NCBI GenBank assembly: GCA_963920575.1
Contig: OY986965.1
Location: forward strand, 25,771,342-25,835,341
Direction of reading: 5' to 3'
From: Narthecium ossifragum
Lineage: Eukaryota > Streptophyta > Magnoliopsida > Dioscoreales > Nartheciaceae
Length of the DNA: 64,000 nucleotides
Shown here: positions 10,219-23,505 of the stretch, in pieces
Numbering within the stretch: the stretch's first letter is position 1
Layout: every line of letters starts with the position of its first letter
Made by a program: the position numbers and the translations under genes
The notes under the pieces: generated by a model
Told to the model about the DNA's origin: nothing
The model's input: the letters and a program-made list of their open reading frames with translations, nothing else
The model's database searches: none

Positions 10219-13200
10219 GCTTGCCGGCTTTGCGATCGTCTCCACTGTGCTCATGCGCTTCGCCAATGGCATCCTGGTATTATTCCTTTCCTCACTTTCC
10301 TTCAGCCCTTTGATTCTTTCATTGGGTTTTTGTTTGTTTTTAGTATGCGCTCCTTTATGATCATTTAGAAAAAATATATACTTCGTTTCGTAATCTTCTT
10401 TTTAAATGCCTTGGGAGGAGAACAAGGTTGCGTGTATCTCTGCTTACTCTCATGGACTATTCATAATCCTCATTTCCGTGGTTCATGAGGCTTGCATTAT
10501 TGGGGTTTGAGGTATCGTCTTTTTCAAACGCCTTTATTTGGTTAATTAAAGGGGCATGTTTGAACTCCATATGGAGTTCAAATCTAGGAATTTTTTTAAA
10601 ATAATAATATTTGAATAAAATACTATTAAAATATACCTACATCAAAAGTATTTATGGGGAAATGCCTAACCGTCAACACCAGCAGCCACACTAGCGTGGC
10701 CGTTGGTTTTTAAACGCCGGTCCATAAACCGTAATTTACGGTTTCCATAACTTGGAGTTACGATTTTCTTGTGGGCACCAACAAGTTATCCCACGGTCGA
10801 TCTGTGCATCGTCCGTCGACGGTCTATCCATACATCCTCCTTGATTTACTCACGATTGATCCATGCATCGACCGTCGCATCGTTCATACGTCTCTGTTAA
10901 GAGAACATCACTCCAGGGTCGATGCTCGGTTCGACTGTCAGCTCAGCTCTAACTTGGCTAAGTTAGGAGCATCGATCGTGCCAACTCATGGTCGATCCTT
11001 ACATTGACCGTCAGCACGCAAGGCAGCCCTACTAAGACATAACTTGGAGTTACGTCTTATTAGGACCACCAGCTCTTGCACTTTTATTTTCTTTCGCCGC
11101 CTATGTACAAACATTCAACCACACGTTTTCAACAATCAACGAACTACCCAACTACCCAATACATTTACACCCACCCCATTCAAATCCAAATATAAGATTT
11201 TTATAAATCAAATTATATGAAACAATCAACAATGTTAAAATCTCTAAATGGATACAAACCATAAAAAACAAACACAAAATTACAATGAAGTATTATCATA
11301 ATCTCCAAGTTTTTTTCTTCTTCGCAAGCATCTTTTTCCTCTTTGACGGTCTAACATTTCCCCTCGTAGCACCGACATCAACATCATGCCCGGCGTGTCC
11401 CTCCGGATCCTCCTCTGTTGTGCCCGTGACTAGATAGGACGACGGTATATCTTGAGATATCAACACGTCATAGGAGATGGTTTCCCCGGTAGTCTGCTGC
11501 TATGAACTGACAGAAGCTCCTTCGCAAATCCCCCATCATCGAGTAGAATGGGTGGAAATGAGTTGCATATGTTTGTCTGTACTCGCTTGAGAGGTAAAAT
11601 GGTGAAGTAAAATCGTATACCGAGGTCCTAATCGACATGTCACCGCATACGGCTAGAACATGCGGACATGGATACAACATCATCTGAAGTTGTTCGCAAC
11701 TATATGTCCCTTCCTGTCCAAATAACTTGACGGTAAAGGTATCATTGTGTCGCTCTATGACCGTGTAGTCGCCACCGTCAAATGACTACACATGACATGA
11801 TTGGGCGAGTATACAATGCTTGTGTAGTATATCTTCGGCTAGTGGTGTAACCTCGCCACTCATTGCTCGCCCCTCTGGCGACGTTGCATGAAGAGCTTAT
11901 TCATTCTTTTAAAGGTAGTTGCCACCAATGACTTGATAGACATACCCCATGCCCCTTTGAAAACATTATTCAAACTTTCAGACCAATTGGTAGTCATTGC
12001 GCCGAACCGTTTGTTATCGTTGTGAGACACTGCCCAAGTTTCTAGTGACTCAGCACTAACAATCCATTAATAAGCTTTTAGTTTAATTTTTTTAATTTTA
12101 TCCATGGTCTTATCAAATGCTTCCTTGAGGACCTTCTTTGACGCAGTCCAAAATAATGCATATAAATTTTCATCCTGAACTTTCACTTGAAGTTGTGAGA
12201 GAAGTGCCTCATACAGAATTGTAGGTGTCCCAAGGGCGGGAAAAATTCCGTCCTTACTGCCTCTTTGGTTGCTTTGTGTCGGTCTGAAATAATAGTTATA
12301 CCTCTTTCGCCACTGACCACATATACTCTGACTAGAGCAAGGAACCATGACCAGCTACTAGTATTTTCGAACTCAACCATGGCACATGCTACTGGTATCA
12401 AATGATCGTTGTCATCTACGACAGTTGCAACTAATAAAGTGCCAAGATACTTCCCATATAGATGTGTTTCATCGATAGATAATATGGGTCGATAATGTCT
12501 GAAAGCGACGATAGCAGGGTGAAACGATCAAAACTAATGCTCAAATATATCAACGCCGGTGCGCAATGTCTCCGTTTGAAGCTTTACTACAGTACCTGGG
12601 TTATCCATCTTCATTGCTTGCATATACCACGGAAGGATATTATATGATTCTTTCCAATCCTCAAATATAATCATTATAGCTAGTAAGCGTGCATGATATG
12701 CCTTTGCATAGTTGATGGTAATGTGGTAGTCGTCTTTAATCCACTGTTTTTGGGGGTCATCGTGATATTTGTCCTTACAGCTCCAAGTATGATACCACAT
12801 ATGAATTGTGCGGTGCAGTTGCGGTGGTTGGTATTTAGTAAACATGTCCGAATGAATGTAGACCCTATAGCTCTTTACCTAAAAATAAGAAAACTCTTTG
12901 CAAGTTGACGCATGTAGACGCCAAAGATAATCATGATTAAGACACTTGACGGTCAACACCTTTGGCTCGGACTTGACGGTGCAATGTTTCACAAATCTCC
13001 GAAGCTGGTATTGTTGAAGAGCATGCATAAGTGATGCCTTCGTCTCAAATATATGCTTCTTGTAGAATTCACCATTGAATAGGATGGTGTCTTCAATTAC
13101 CCTAGGTATAGTATTCTTCTTTGTCATCCGATCGACTCACTCATCATCTGAGAATTCATCCGGTAACTCATCTTCATACTATCTTGGAGTAAGCAGCACT

Positions 13201-13995
13201 GAATCATCAATACCTTCATCATGATGTATTGGCTCATTGCTCAACACGGTATCCTCGATCCAACTATCATCAGGATCATTATGACGATCTTCAACATCAA
13301 CACCTAGTGGAGGTTTCGAGATATTGACGACATACAACCAACTCTGTGGTCAAGACATGCATCTTTATCCTATCGATGGCCCCGTGGGAACTCACTGGGT
13401 CAACATCGAAAGCGTGATGTGTGTGTCCCATGTTCAAACTCGGAGTAGCTTGTATGTATTCTTGAATCGACTATACATCCCGGTGGTAAGATCTGTATTT
13501 CTATATACAAGCGAACTCATGAACAAGCGGGCAAACAGACGTGTAACATTGCATGTTTGATAATAAATTACTTATTGTGATATCTGATGTCCGAATATGG
13601 GAGCATCATAGACGTTATCTGTTGAATCGTCTTATCATTATAGTAGGCATGTAAATTCACCAAATGTCGTATTATTTGGAGAGTTATTGTTGACTTCGAC
13701 ACCAATTCGCATTAAGAACAACTGTATGCTTGGAATGGCTGGATAAAGGTTAAGAATGTCATCGGTGTCGCTATCATCCTTTATTTCTACGCCGCAATGC
13801 ATGTTTTCTCCCATCGGATATCTCCAAGTTATGCCAATGTCGAAATACTTTGAATTATATCCAGTTAAGTCAAACATTAGAGTCTTCAAGTCCGCATAAC
13901 TTGCATTCTTTTATATCCTAATAGGTTTCATTCAACCACCTGTGTACTCAATATCACATGTGTTATCCTTTAATTCAACCTTTCCGTCCATCCGA

Positions 13996-14038
<43 letters not shown>

Positions 14039-17000
14039 CCGATTAGAAGGAAATTACAAGTTAATAGTAAAAAATCATATGGAAAATGGAACAATGCCAC
14101 TATTCATCACTATACATAATAGAAATTAGCACTCAATATGAGCCGATTAGAAGGAAATTAAAAGTTAATAATAAAAAATCATAGGAAAAATGGAGCCATT
14201 AGAGGAAAGTGGAGCCGTTATAGTAAAAAATCATTTAAAAAAATTACAAATTAGAAGGACATTAACACCTAATATGAGCCAATTAGCACATAGATTTGAA
14301 AAACTCAACGAAAAGTGGAGTCATTAGATAAAATTTCAAAGGAAAAACTCACTTGGACCGTAGGATGGAGATCCGATGAGATTTTCCCAAAGTTTGGAGG
14401 AGTTTCGCCAGCTAAATTGCCAAAAAATCACCGCCGATGAGTGAGGAAATGGAGAGGTAGGGTCGGCTGGGAAGGGAGGTAGGGTTGGCTGGGAAGGAGG
14501 AAAGGGATTGGTGGGTGGGGGTTATTTAATTATAGCCGTGGGATGAAATTATTGCTTTGTTTAATAAAGCCGTAACTTCATGACACGTCTTATTAGGTGT
14601 TTTTTAATTTCCAGACTTAATCAATTTAGAGTTGAGCTGACGGTTAAATCAAGCATCGACCTTGGAGTGACTTTCTCTTGACAGAGACGTACGGTCGATG
14701 CATGGATCAAACGTGAGTGAATCAAGGAGGATCCATGATAGACCGTTGACGGACGATGCACTAATTGACCGTGAGCTGACGGTTGAACCAAGCATCGACC
14801 CTGGAGTGACATTCTCTTGACAAAGACGTATGGTCGATGCATGGATCGACCCGTGAGTGAATCAAGGAGGATTCAGGATAGACCGTTGACGAACGATGCA
14901 ATAATCGACCGTGAGCTTTGTTGATCAAGGAGGATGCATGAATAGACCGTCGACGGACGATACACGGGTCGACTGTGGGATAATTTGTTGGTGCCCACAA
15001 GAAAACCGTAACTTGGAGTTACGGTTTATGGACCAGCATTTAAAAACCAACGGCCACGCCATCGTGGCTGCTGACCAGGGGAGGCATATTCTCGTAAATA
15101 CTTTTGTTATAGATATATTTTAATAATGTTTTATTAAAATAATATTATTTTTTAAAAAAAATTCCCTCAAATCTAAGGCCTTTCTAACCAGTGTAAGCAC
15201 CTATGACAATAAGTCATGAATATGGTGATTTTTGTGAGACAAATACACTATGCGATTATTTTTTTCTGGTTAAAAGAAGATATCACGGACAAGGAGTATC
15301 TGTGGAGATATATCCGTGACGAATGGTCCATAAGTGTGTTAAATTCTTTAAATGCTCTATGGTCATTTTGTTCTCAACCATAAGTGCCTTCCACTTGATG
15401 AACCCTTACTGATTATTTTTTTAAAATCTGAAGAGTATGCGTTACTTGGGTCATTGTTACTTTGGTCTTATCATTGGCCTTCAACTTGATGAGCTCTGCA
15501 CATGATATTTTGAAGTCAAACAAGAAAATTTGAAGCATCTTTCAAACAAGAAAAATGCAAGACAAAATTGAAGCATCTTTCAACTGCTATCTGATATGAC
15601 TGACAGCATCTTTCAACTGCTATGTTATATGACTGACAGATGGTAAATAACCAGAACAAATGACTTTGAGCATTCCCACCATATACGAGGGATGTTAAGG
15701 AAAAAAAAAAATACTGCAGAAGGTATATGACTTGCACACTTGAAGCCGTAACTCGATATGAAACATTTCATTGAGTTATGTAGGACTAAATAGCATATGA
15801 TGTCTTTTATCTTGAACATCTAAAAAATGTGCCGCTTTCAAGAATGAATAGTTAACTGTTGTTACTCATGTTGAGTGAATCACAGCCACATTATGAAGTT
15901 TGGTTTTTAAGTTCTACCTCCTGCTTTGCAGTTGGGCATGGCAAGTGCTCTGGAAACTCTTTGTGGCCAATCTTATGGGGCAAAACAGTACCATATGCTA
16001 GGCATTTACCTGCAAAGATCATGGATCATCCTGTTCATGTGTTCCTTATGTCTCCTCCCACTCCTCATCTTCACAACCCCACTTCTTCGGCTTCTAGGCC
16101 AAGACGAGTCCATTGCATCAATGGCTGGCATAGTCTCATTATGGTTCATCCCCGTCATGTTCTCCTACATGTGGACATTCACCCTGCAGATGTATCTTCA
16201 AGCCCAGAGCAAGAACATAATCATTACATACTTGGCATTTTTCACCCTCACTATTCATCTTCTACTTTCATGGCTCTTGTGCGTAAAGCTTGGTTTGGGA
16301 CTCAATGGTGCCATGGCTTCCATGGTCTTGGCAATGTGGATCCCCATTGTTGGCCAGCTGGGTTTTGTATTTTTTGGTGGTTGCCCTCAGACATGGACAG
16401 GGTTCTCCTTCAGTGCTTTTGAGGATTTGTGGCCAATCATTAAGCTCTCTGTGTCATCTGGAGTCATGATTTGGTAAGAGATCGTTCTACTTGTCAAAAT
16501 TCTAAAATTTTCTCTTTAGGCTAACTAGAGAGCACATTAGAAGACTGTCTGATCATTATCTTTTCCGTAAACAACAGCTTGGAGCTTTGGTATGGCAGTG
16601 TCCTGGTCCTTCTTACAGGATATATGAAGAATGCAGAGGTTGCCATTGATGCTCTCTCAATCTGGTATGGAAGTGATTATATATTCTTTGTTTATCACAT
16701 CTTTGTATTTTTTTCGTAGTCTTCCTAGATATTTTATAATTGCTTACTTGATGATCTCTGTCTCCAATTATTTTAACAGCCAAAACATTAATGGGTGGGA
16801 GATGATGATATCTCTTGGTTTCATGGGTGCAGCAGGGTATTTCCTGTCCTCTATGTGCTTTATTGTTTTCCTTTTCCATAGACATGTGCAACTTTTTTTG
16901 TTTTTGTTTTTTCTAACAAGTACTGCCAATACTAAAGAACAGGGAATCTATGGGGAAACAAGACTTGGGTCTAAACAAACTTATCATCTGAAGATTACAC

Positions 17001-19115
17001 TAATGCGCTTGCTTATTTAAACTGTGTCAGCCCTTTTAGCTCATTTTGGTGATGATAGTCTGCCACATGATGAGTTGTAAAAGAAAAATATCATTCGAGA
17101 AACTGCATTAATTTGCTTGCTTAATTAATTAAACTGTCTCAAACCTTTAAGCTCAATATGTTGATGGTTCTGCAATATGGTGAGTTATAAAAGGTCAAAT
17201 GACAAATTTTGCGCTTCTTATAAGATGGTCAGTGGTGAGTTTTATGTAGATATTTGGTTGCTTATCCTTTCCCTGCATTCATCATTGTCACTTGTAAGAA
17301 TCCTTGCAGAGTGAGGGTTTCAAATGAACTAGGGGCTGGGAGTGCAAAGCGAGCGTGGTTTTCTATCATCAATGTGGTGATTACATCTTCGGTCTTAGGA
17401 TTCGTGATGTTCATATTGTTTCTGTCACTCCGCGGTAGTCTGGCTTACGTGTTCACAGAGAGTTCCGAGGTAGCTGATGCAGTTGCGGATCTGTCTACTT
17501 TGCTTGCCATATCCATACTGCTGAACAGCGTCCAACCTGTGCTTTCAGGTCAGTCTCTTCTGAAAAGAATTGGAGTGGCATCTATCACTAAGCATGATGA
17601 GATAAATCCTTCAGTTCTTGAGATACTATCATTATTGATAGGCAATCGATGGATATAACAAAAATATCTCTCTTTTTTCCTGCCACATGGTACAGAATGC
17701 TGAATTCTCTTCACATGCCTTCTGAAAACTGTATGGTATTAGCCCCAATCTCCTTACACACAGACTGCATATGACTTTGTTCTTTCTTTTTGTTGCTTGT
17801 GATACCATATGGTAGGAAACAAAGACTCATTATTTGGTACCTTTACCTTTAGTCCAATCATAGACAAATAGCAAGGGGCTGTGCTTTCATTTTGAGACTT
17901 GTTGATTTGGGCATCCTTCTTTCATATTCAGATTTGAGGCTGTTCATGAATATGTCCAGTATTTCAATGGATTTAAAAGATGTCCAATCTTTTGCTTGTG
18001 TACAGGAGTTGCAGTTGGTGCAGGTTGGCAAGGCGTTGTTGCTTATGTAAACATTGCATGTTACTACGTTGTGGGCATCCCTCTTGGAGCTGTGCTCGGT
18101 TATGTCTTTAGTTTGGATGTAAAGGTAAGTTATACATAGTGATTCTTCTAGCTTCAGATTAAATTGATAGTTTGAGCGAAATAACTTCTCTGGCACAAAC
18201 TAAAAACTTTTCATCTTCGCTTTATTTTTGGTGGATTGAATGGGGGCCTGATAATCTCATTGTCCTACTCAAGATGCTTCCGCTATTTTCATTATAGCTC
18301 AATTACTACCATCATTTGATTCAAGTATGGAGCCAATTTAGTTGGACAAAATTTTTGTAAATGCCAATGCCAGTGCCATGTCTCAAAGTTGAGCTTCATG
18401 TTCATTTTCTAATTATAACAATTTAGTTAGCTAAAAGCCAGATTGAATTTAAGAAGTAAATCGATATGTAATATCCCAGTTCTCTCTCTTTGTTGTGTCA
18501 TGTTATGTGATATCGGAATAATCAGCCTATATTAGTCTAAGGAAGATATTCTGAAATAGTTGTATCAAAGCTGAACCTTTCTTTTGGCTATTTGATTTCC
18601 AGGGGGTTTGGATGGGAATGTTGGTCGGCACAGTAGTTCAAACGTTAACACTGGTGTACATTACTTGGAGTACTGACTGGGAAAAGCAGGTATTCCTTTC
18701 AGACTCTTCATCTAGCCATGATAATAACTTCTTTTTTTATTATCAGTTAAGCCTCTTTCCCTGGATCAGAGGGGCCAAATGCCCTACATTTCCAATAAAA
18801 ATAAGTGTGGGAATAGAATGAGAATAGAATATAAATAACTAAATTATTTTATAACCATAATTAACCGTCATTCCATCATGATGGGAAGAATGGAACGAGG
18901 GAGTTCAGGCTATTTGACGGGGGATTTGACCCTTCTATTCCCAACGGCTGTCGAGCATAAAGTTTAGTGCTATTTTTATACTGTAAGGATTCTCATCTTT
19001 GATTATCATTGTTTTTCAGGTAGCTGTGGCTCAAGAGCGGCTGAATAAGTGGTCCAAAAATGATCCTGACAGATCAAATGGTCAAAGATCAGAAGCTGCT
19101 CCTGAAGCTGCCTGA
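10219..19115 (+). CDS. MATE efflux transporter (DTX/DETOXIFICATION family), 5' end in gap
   Basis: MATE proteins export organic solutes or toxins from the cytosol in exchange for H+ or Na+. Exons: 10219-10276 (partial), 15932-16473, 16578-16664, 16780-16836, 17310-17548, 18006-18124, 18603-18689, 19020-19115. All join in frame to about 427 residues; full family members have about 490, so some 65 N-terminal residues lie in the gap. Diagnostic motifs: LGMASALETLCGQSYGAKQ, YLQRSWIILF, TFTLQMYLQAQSK (exon 2), CLELWYGSVLVLLTGY (exon 3), INGWEMMISLGF (exon 4), VRVSNELGAG (exon 5), PVLSGVAVGAGWQ (exons 5-6), GIPLGAVLGY (exon 6). Several hydrophobic helices are evident. The tail is hydrophilic (RLNKWSKNDPDR) and ends at TGA 19113-19115. 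Intron 1 is 5.66 kb because a MULE sits in it; splice sites on both sides remain intact. Confidence 0.88.
11468..13990 (-). pseudogene. MURA-type (MuDR) transposase, decayed
   Basis: Fragments run in order on the minus strand. N-terminal region 13990-13638 has DIEYTGG and RYPMGENMHCGVE. The MuDR DNA-binding domain (13127-12879) has GEFYKKHIFETKASLMHAL and VKCLNHDYLWRLHAS. A linker follows (12845-12534). The DDE domain has SIDETHLYGKYLGTL (first catalytic Asp, about 12460) and TIISDRHKATKEAV (second Asp, about 12280), preceded by ENTSSWSWFL. A TTNWSESLNNVFKGA motif lies near 11950-12000. The SWIM zinc finger (11683-11468) has CPHVLAVCGD. Stops and frame changes separate the pieces (for example two stops just before FHPAIVAF near 12530), so no full transposase is encoded. 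It can be read only as a fossil of the enzyme that mobilised this element. Confidence 0.82.
13999..14035. repeat. (TA)n microsatellite
   Basis: This is a perfect TA dinucleotide run of about 37 bp inside the MULE, upstream of the transposase remnant. Confidence 0.95.
14635..14995. repeat. Tandem duplications in the MULE right arm
   Basis: A unit of about 140 bp, starting near GAGCTGACGGTTRAAYCAAG and running through GGTCGATGCATGGATC and ATCAAGGAGGAT to GACGGACGATGCA, occurs at about 14633-14770 and 14771-14910. A shortened third copy lies at about 14915-14990. The left arm (about 10790-10960) holds a single inverted copy, so the right arm has expanded. Confidence 0.75.
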
Positions 19116-20183
19116 TTTTTTTTCATTTTTCTAGCCTACTCAAGGAAAATAATGAATTTTTGAGACGATCTCAACCCGATGCTTTGTAGCACAAAAATTT
19201 TTACACCAAGAGACTATTTGATTGTAGAATATAAATTGTTTGGAAATATTCGGTTCCCTAATAAGAATTTAAGTTGACTGTTGAGATGAATGGCCACTAA
19301 CCATCCATAGTACCTACGTAATTTTTTGACAAAACAAAAGATATTATTTGGTGAATGGATCCTAGATTGCAATATGTAGGCTATTATAAATAAGCTACAA
19401 AGAACCTGAATTTTTCATCATAGAAGCTTGCCCACAATCTCTTGATTTGTGATCACCAAAAACTTGTTCTACAATACAATAATTCCAATGACATTACAAC
19501 TCCTCTCCCCACTGTGCCCCAAACTAGATACAAATGCACCTGTGAGAAGGTAATAAGTTTCTAGTCCTGATGATAAAGATTTATGAGATGGCGAATCCCA
19601 TCCTCTCTCCACCACCAGCAGTTCAAACACGCACGGCGGTGGGATTTATGCTAGGGTTAACGCTCAACTATGATACAAATATACTTTGGCATTGCTGAAA
19701 GCACCCATGCCACTGATGAAAAGTCTATCAAACCAACAGTCTTGAGTAATGGGCTGGCTTGGTAAAGCTAGTAGCTACTCATCTCTTGACTGCATTCAAG
19801 AGAGGTATGTATCATGCAGGCAAACTAAATGCATCGCAATTGCATAATCTTATGCTCGAAATCACCATTTCTGAGTTCCACGTGACCTTTTCTGGAAAAA
19901 AATTGTTGAAATCCCTGTTGTTGAAATAATCAATGCATCTCCTCCAACCTAGCCAGACACTGGTGTAGCAGAAACCCATGTGTGAAACAGCCCACCACTT
20001 TTAACCCTGCATAGGCAAAAGGGTCAATTAAATTAAGGGTAAGAAACAAAAGAATAAATCACCTGCCGTTTCCAGCAAAGGTGGATAGAGATGGGAATCC
20101 TATGTTTCGCATGAAAAACCGATATTAGCCGACACCAATACAATCAACCCAAATGTTGTGAAATCAGCAGTGATTAGTTTCAC
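19116..20183. other. Convergent 3' UTR/intergenic between MATE and VPS36
   Basis: No gene was recognised. The 3' UTRs of MATE (+) and VPS36 (-) converge here. A further short VPS36 exon is possible, because a GTAAGT donor overlaps the VPS36 stop codon (20188-20182). Confidence 0.45.
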
Positions 20184-23100
20184 TTACGCATAGATGTTGT
20201 TTGCATCAATCTCTCTGAACAGATTAATGTAAAACCGAAAACCATCAGGGCTAACATCTCTGCATAGAAAACCTGCAAGTAGAGTCAAGATGATAATCTT
20301 TTAGATTGTAAATTGAGACGTGCAGAGATTTCAATTTCAGCAGATCTTAATGTATATTCAGATTAAAATACCCTTGCTTTCAGCAGCAAGTAGATGCTCC
20401 TTGGCCAGAGCAGGGGCAATCCCTAGCATCAATGCAGTGTCACTGGGGCTGATTCCCGTCCGAAGGGCATCAGGCTTTTCAGCAAGGGAAGTAATTCTGG
20501 CAAAGACCTGGTAAAGAAATAATTATTACAAAATGGTACGACTAACTTAAGTAAAGAGGCAAAGTTAAAGCTCAATCGAGATTCCTGAGAATCTAGGCAT
20601 CTCTTCTATCTGACCACCAAAAAGCTCCACAGTTACTAGCTCTCATTTATGCTCAGCTGATTATTGATATATTTAGAGTCTTGCATTGCTAGGTCCAGGT
20701 ATTTTGCCCAAAAGGCCAAAAAAAAACTTACTTTACAAGTGGAAAATCACAGTGGGCAGGTTCTATAATCTATACTAGTCAGCCATGACCATGGCAGAAG
20801 GAATTATAAATAAGAAGGGAAAGAAAAACAAGTTCAACCTCCTCATCCCGGTGAACTTTATTCTGGACGACCATTACTCCACTATCAAACTTCCTAAGCA
20901 TTACCGGGCTGTCAAATGAAAAGGAAGTCATCAGTACAGCTGATGGATCTGCACAATTATCATGATTAATGAAATAAAAATTAACTTAATCACAATATGC
21001 CTGGTACTATAGTTACTTGAGTTAATAACTCAAAAGCAGCATAAGAACCTGAAAAGAGTTGAAGGTTCTGTTATGCATACACATCAAATTTCTCCCAAAT
21101 CGCACATGCTTGCAACAGATCCTCAGGCGAAATCAATTCTGCATAAAATTAAAAGAGGGAATGAAATATTGGTGAGAAATAAGCTTTGGAAACAAAAAGA
21201 GAATGAAGAAGGAAAAGTAAAGATTATATTTACCTGTTCCTCGCGCACGATTAAAAAGGCAGTACACATCTATCAGTGCTATCATTCCTCCAGCTTTTTC
21301 CAGAGGTAACTTGACAAAATCTGCCAGCTGAAGATTGTAGAAGTGAAGGAAGATGAACATCAAATTCAGATAAAATCAGTAAACTGCAAATTATAAATCA
21401 AGGTCAAAAGAAGGAAAATAAGATACTGATAAAATGTACTTATCAGATCATCAAAGTATAGTAGAGTAATGTACATCAAAGCAATGTACATATCAATCAT
21501 ACAGCAACTTGGTTCGATCATTTGTCTGCCTCTAACTACAATATTGGTCAGTATGTGTTTTATTAATTAAGTCAAGGTTGGAATAAGGGAAAAGGAGATC
21601 TTTGACTAAACTCGTATTCATACAAGTCCAAAAAACTTACAAGTCAGTCACATAGGAAAGTGAGTCCTTATTTAAATTTGTCGTTGGAATTAAAATGTGA
21701 GTGTGAGAGCCAAAATTGCATAACGGCCCAATTCAGATAAAGGTAGATACAGATAGCTAATATATGATCTGAGAAATAGGTAAGCAACAATTTACATAGA
21801 GGTACCTGGCGAGCTAACTGTTGATGATACAGAGCTCCAGCAGACTCTTTTGTTACTGGTGATGCAATTCCAACACTCAATAACCAATCTTGCATCTCTT
21901 GCTTTGAACCCATCTCCTCTTCAGTGACATCTGTTTGAGCAGATGTACTGGATAGAAGCTTTAATCTCATCTTCTCTGCCAGCATCACCATCTCCTTAGC
22001 TTTACTCTGCATAAAAAGTATGTCTCCTTAGTATTTCCACAATTTGCCAAAAAACAGATCAGCAGACACTACTGCGACTGAAAAAGGATAGACGCATATA
22101 AGAGCAATAGTCAGCCTGAATTCTTAATAATCCGAAAGGATGCAGAGAAGATTTACTAGAAAGGCCTATGAACAAATTATTGTTACTCCAAAGGTTAGAC
22201 ATGATTGAAACAATCTCAACATTATTCCCTTTCTTAAGCACCTCAGATGATCTAAACTGGTTTTAGCATTTTAAGCATGATATACATCACAAACATGTCT
22301 GCAGATAAGTCAAAATGATGGTATACCTTGGAGCAAGCATGCGGAAAAAAAAGGTTTAAAATAAGAATCCGACAAAGGTAATTGAGAGCCATCATCAAGC
22401 AATTCAGAACAAGTCTTATCGTGTAAATCCATGTTCCTATATCAGGAAATCATGCTGTTTATCAACAATGAAAATGCTATTGATGCAAAAGAACATGCCC
22501 TCTGCCTATAACTTAACCATTGTTCAATCTTCTTGCATGGATGATGCAGAAGAGCATGCCTTCCCTCTATATCCCAACAATCATTCCATCTATTTGCATG
22601 GATGTAGAAATCCCACTAGCAAGAGTTGCAACACTAATCCAAAACGACCTTTTTAATACTACAACCCATCCATTAGGTAAGAGAAACATCAAAGAAAAAT
22701 AAATTGCTGCAAGAAATGCCCAATGCCATATACTACAAAGTCTAGATCCAGAGTAAAGGATATATCAAAAGAATTAAAGAATACCATCAAAGCATTTAAA
22801 TCCTGGAAGGCCTCGTGCAAGCTCTTATCAGTGTCCTCCCACATCTCCTGCTCCTTCCGCAATATCCCCGACACCCCCACAACCGGCATCCTCACCCTAG
22901 TACTGCTCGCACTCGCCAGCTCCCCCATCCCTATACACTTGTCTTCCACCCCCACCTCCTCCTTAGCCGCCTCCCAAGCCCTTGCCCTAATCACCTCCCA
23001 CAACCTCTTGTAGAATTCATCGGGGTCGTTCTTACCCCTAACAACCACGGTTATCACCTCCGACCTCGCCGCAGTTGCCGTCTGGACCTGGATCCGGATT

Positions 23101-23384
23101 CTAGGGCTGGCGAACATGTTCCGGATAGACTTCTTCGGCGGGTACGCGTGGATTATCGACGATAGGGGGATGGCCTGGGCCGACGTGGGGGGCTCGTCGA
23201 CGAAGAGGAGACGATGTGATGTGAGTAGGAGGAGGCCGGAGCGGAGAACAGAGACGGAGTGATCCTCAGGCTCGAGGTCGACGGCGGATAGCAGAGACCG
23301 CTCGATCTCGCCGGGTAGAAGTACTGGACGACCGGAAGGGGTGAGGGCGGCGGGAAGCCAGGCGGCGGCGCCGGCGGATGACAT
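20184..23384 (-). CDS. VPS36: VPS36, ESCRT-II subunit, seven exons
   Basis: VPS36 is the ESCRT-II subunit that binds ubiquitin and phosphoinositide through an N-terminal GLUE domain and helps sort membrane cargo into multivesicular bodies. Exons in transcript order: 23384-22785, 22006-21806, 21327-21234, 21138-21081, 20908-20839, 20507-20372, 20272-20184. They join in frame to 415 aa, near the usual plant length. GLUE motifs: [46 protein letters not shown] with RIRIQV. A helical linker [13 protein letters not shown] spans exon 1. The winged-helix part has [40 protein letters not shown] (exons 3-4), [14 protein letters not shown], and [19 protein letters not shown] at the end. Exon 1 is GC-rich, unlike the rest. 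The stop used overlaps a possible GTAAGT donor, so the last few residues are uncertain. Confidence 0.9.
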
Positions 23385-23505
23385 GACGGGGGCTGTGGTG
23401 GTGGAAGGGTCGGGTTTGGTTTTGGAAGTTCGCGGGGGGGTTTTCGGAAATTATCGTAGCGACGAGTGCGTTTATATATGGGTAGTTCTGATTACAATAG
23501 AAAAA

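Larger units (their letters stand above)
10587..15166. mobile_element. Mutator-like element (MULE), 4.58 kb, in MATE intron 1
   Basis: The element is flanked by exact 9-bp duplications TCAAATCTA (10578-10586 and 15167-15175). The tips are GGAATTTTTTT on the left and AAAAATTCCC on the right. The inverted arms are long (about 10587-10950 and 14630-15166) and include matching GTGGCCGTTGG/CCAACGGCCAC and CGTAACTTGGAGTTACG segments. Inside lies a decayed MURA-type transposase on the minus strand (11468-13990). The right arm contains internal tandem duplications, making it longer than the left. Confidence 0.85.

Noticed and set aside
9845..10368. Long open frames crossing the first gap
   Set aside because: They only exist because N is read as sense; the left part is the GDSL exon in a wrong frame.
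15859..16422. 187-codon frame overlapping the MATE exon
   Set aside because: It is a shadow of MATE exon 2 in another frame; the 15932-16473 frame carries the family motifs and proper splice sites.
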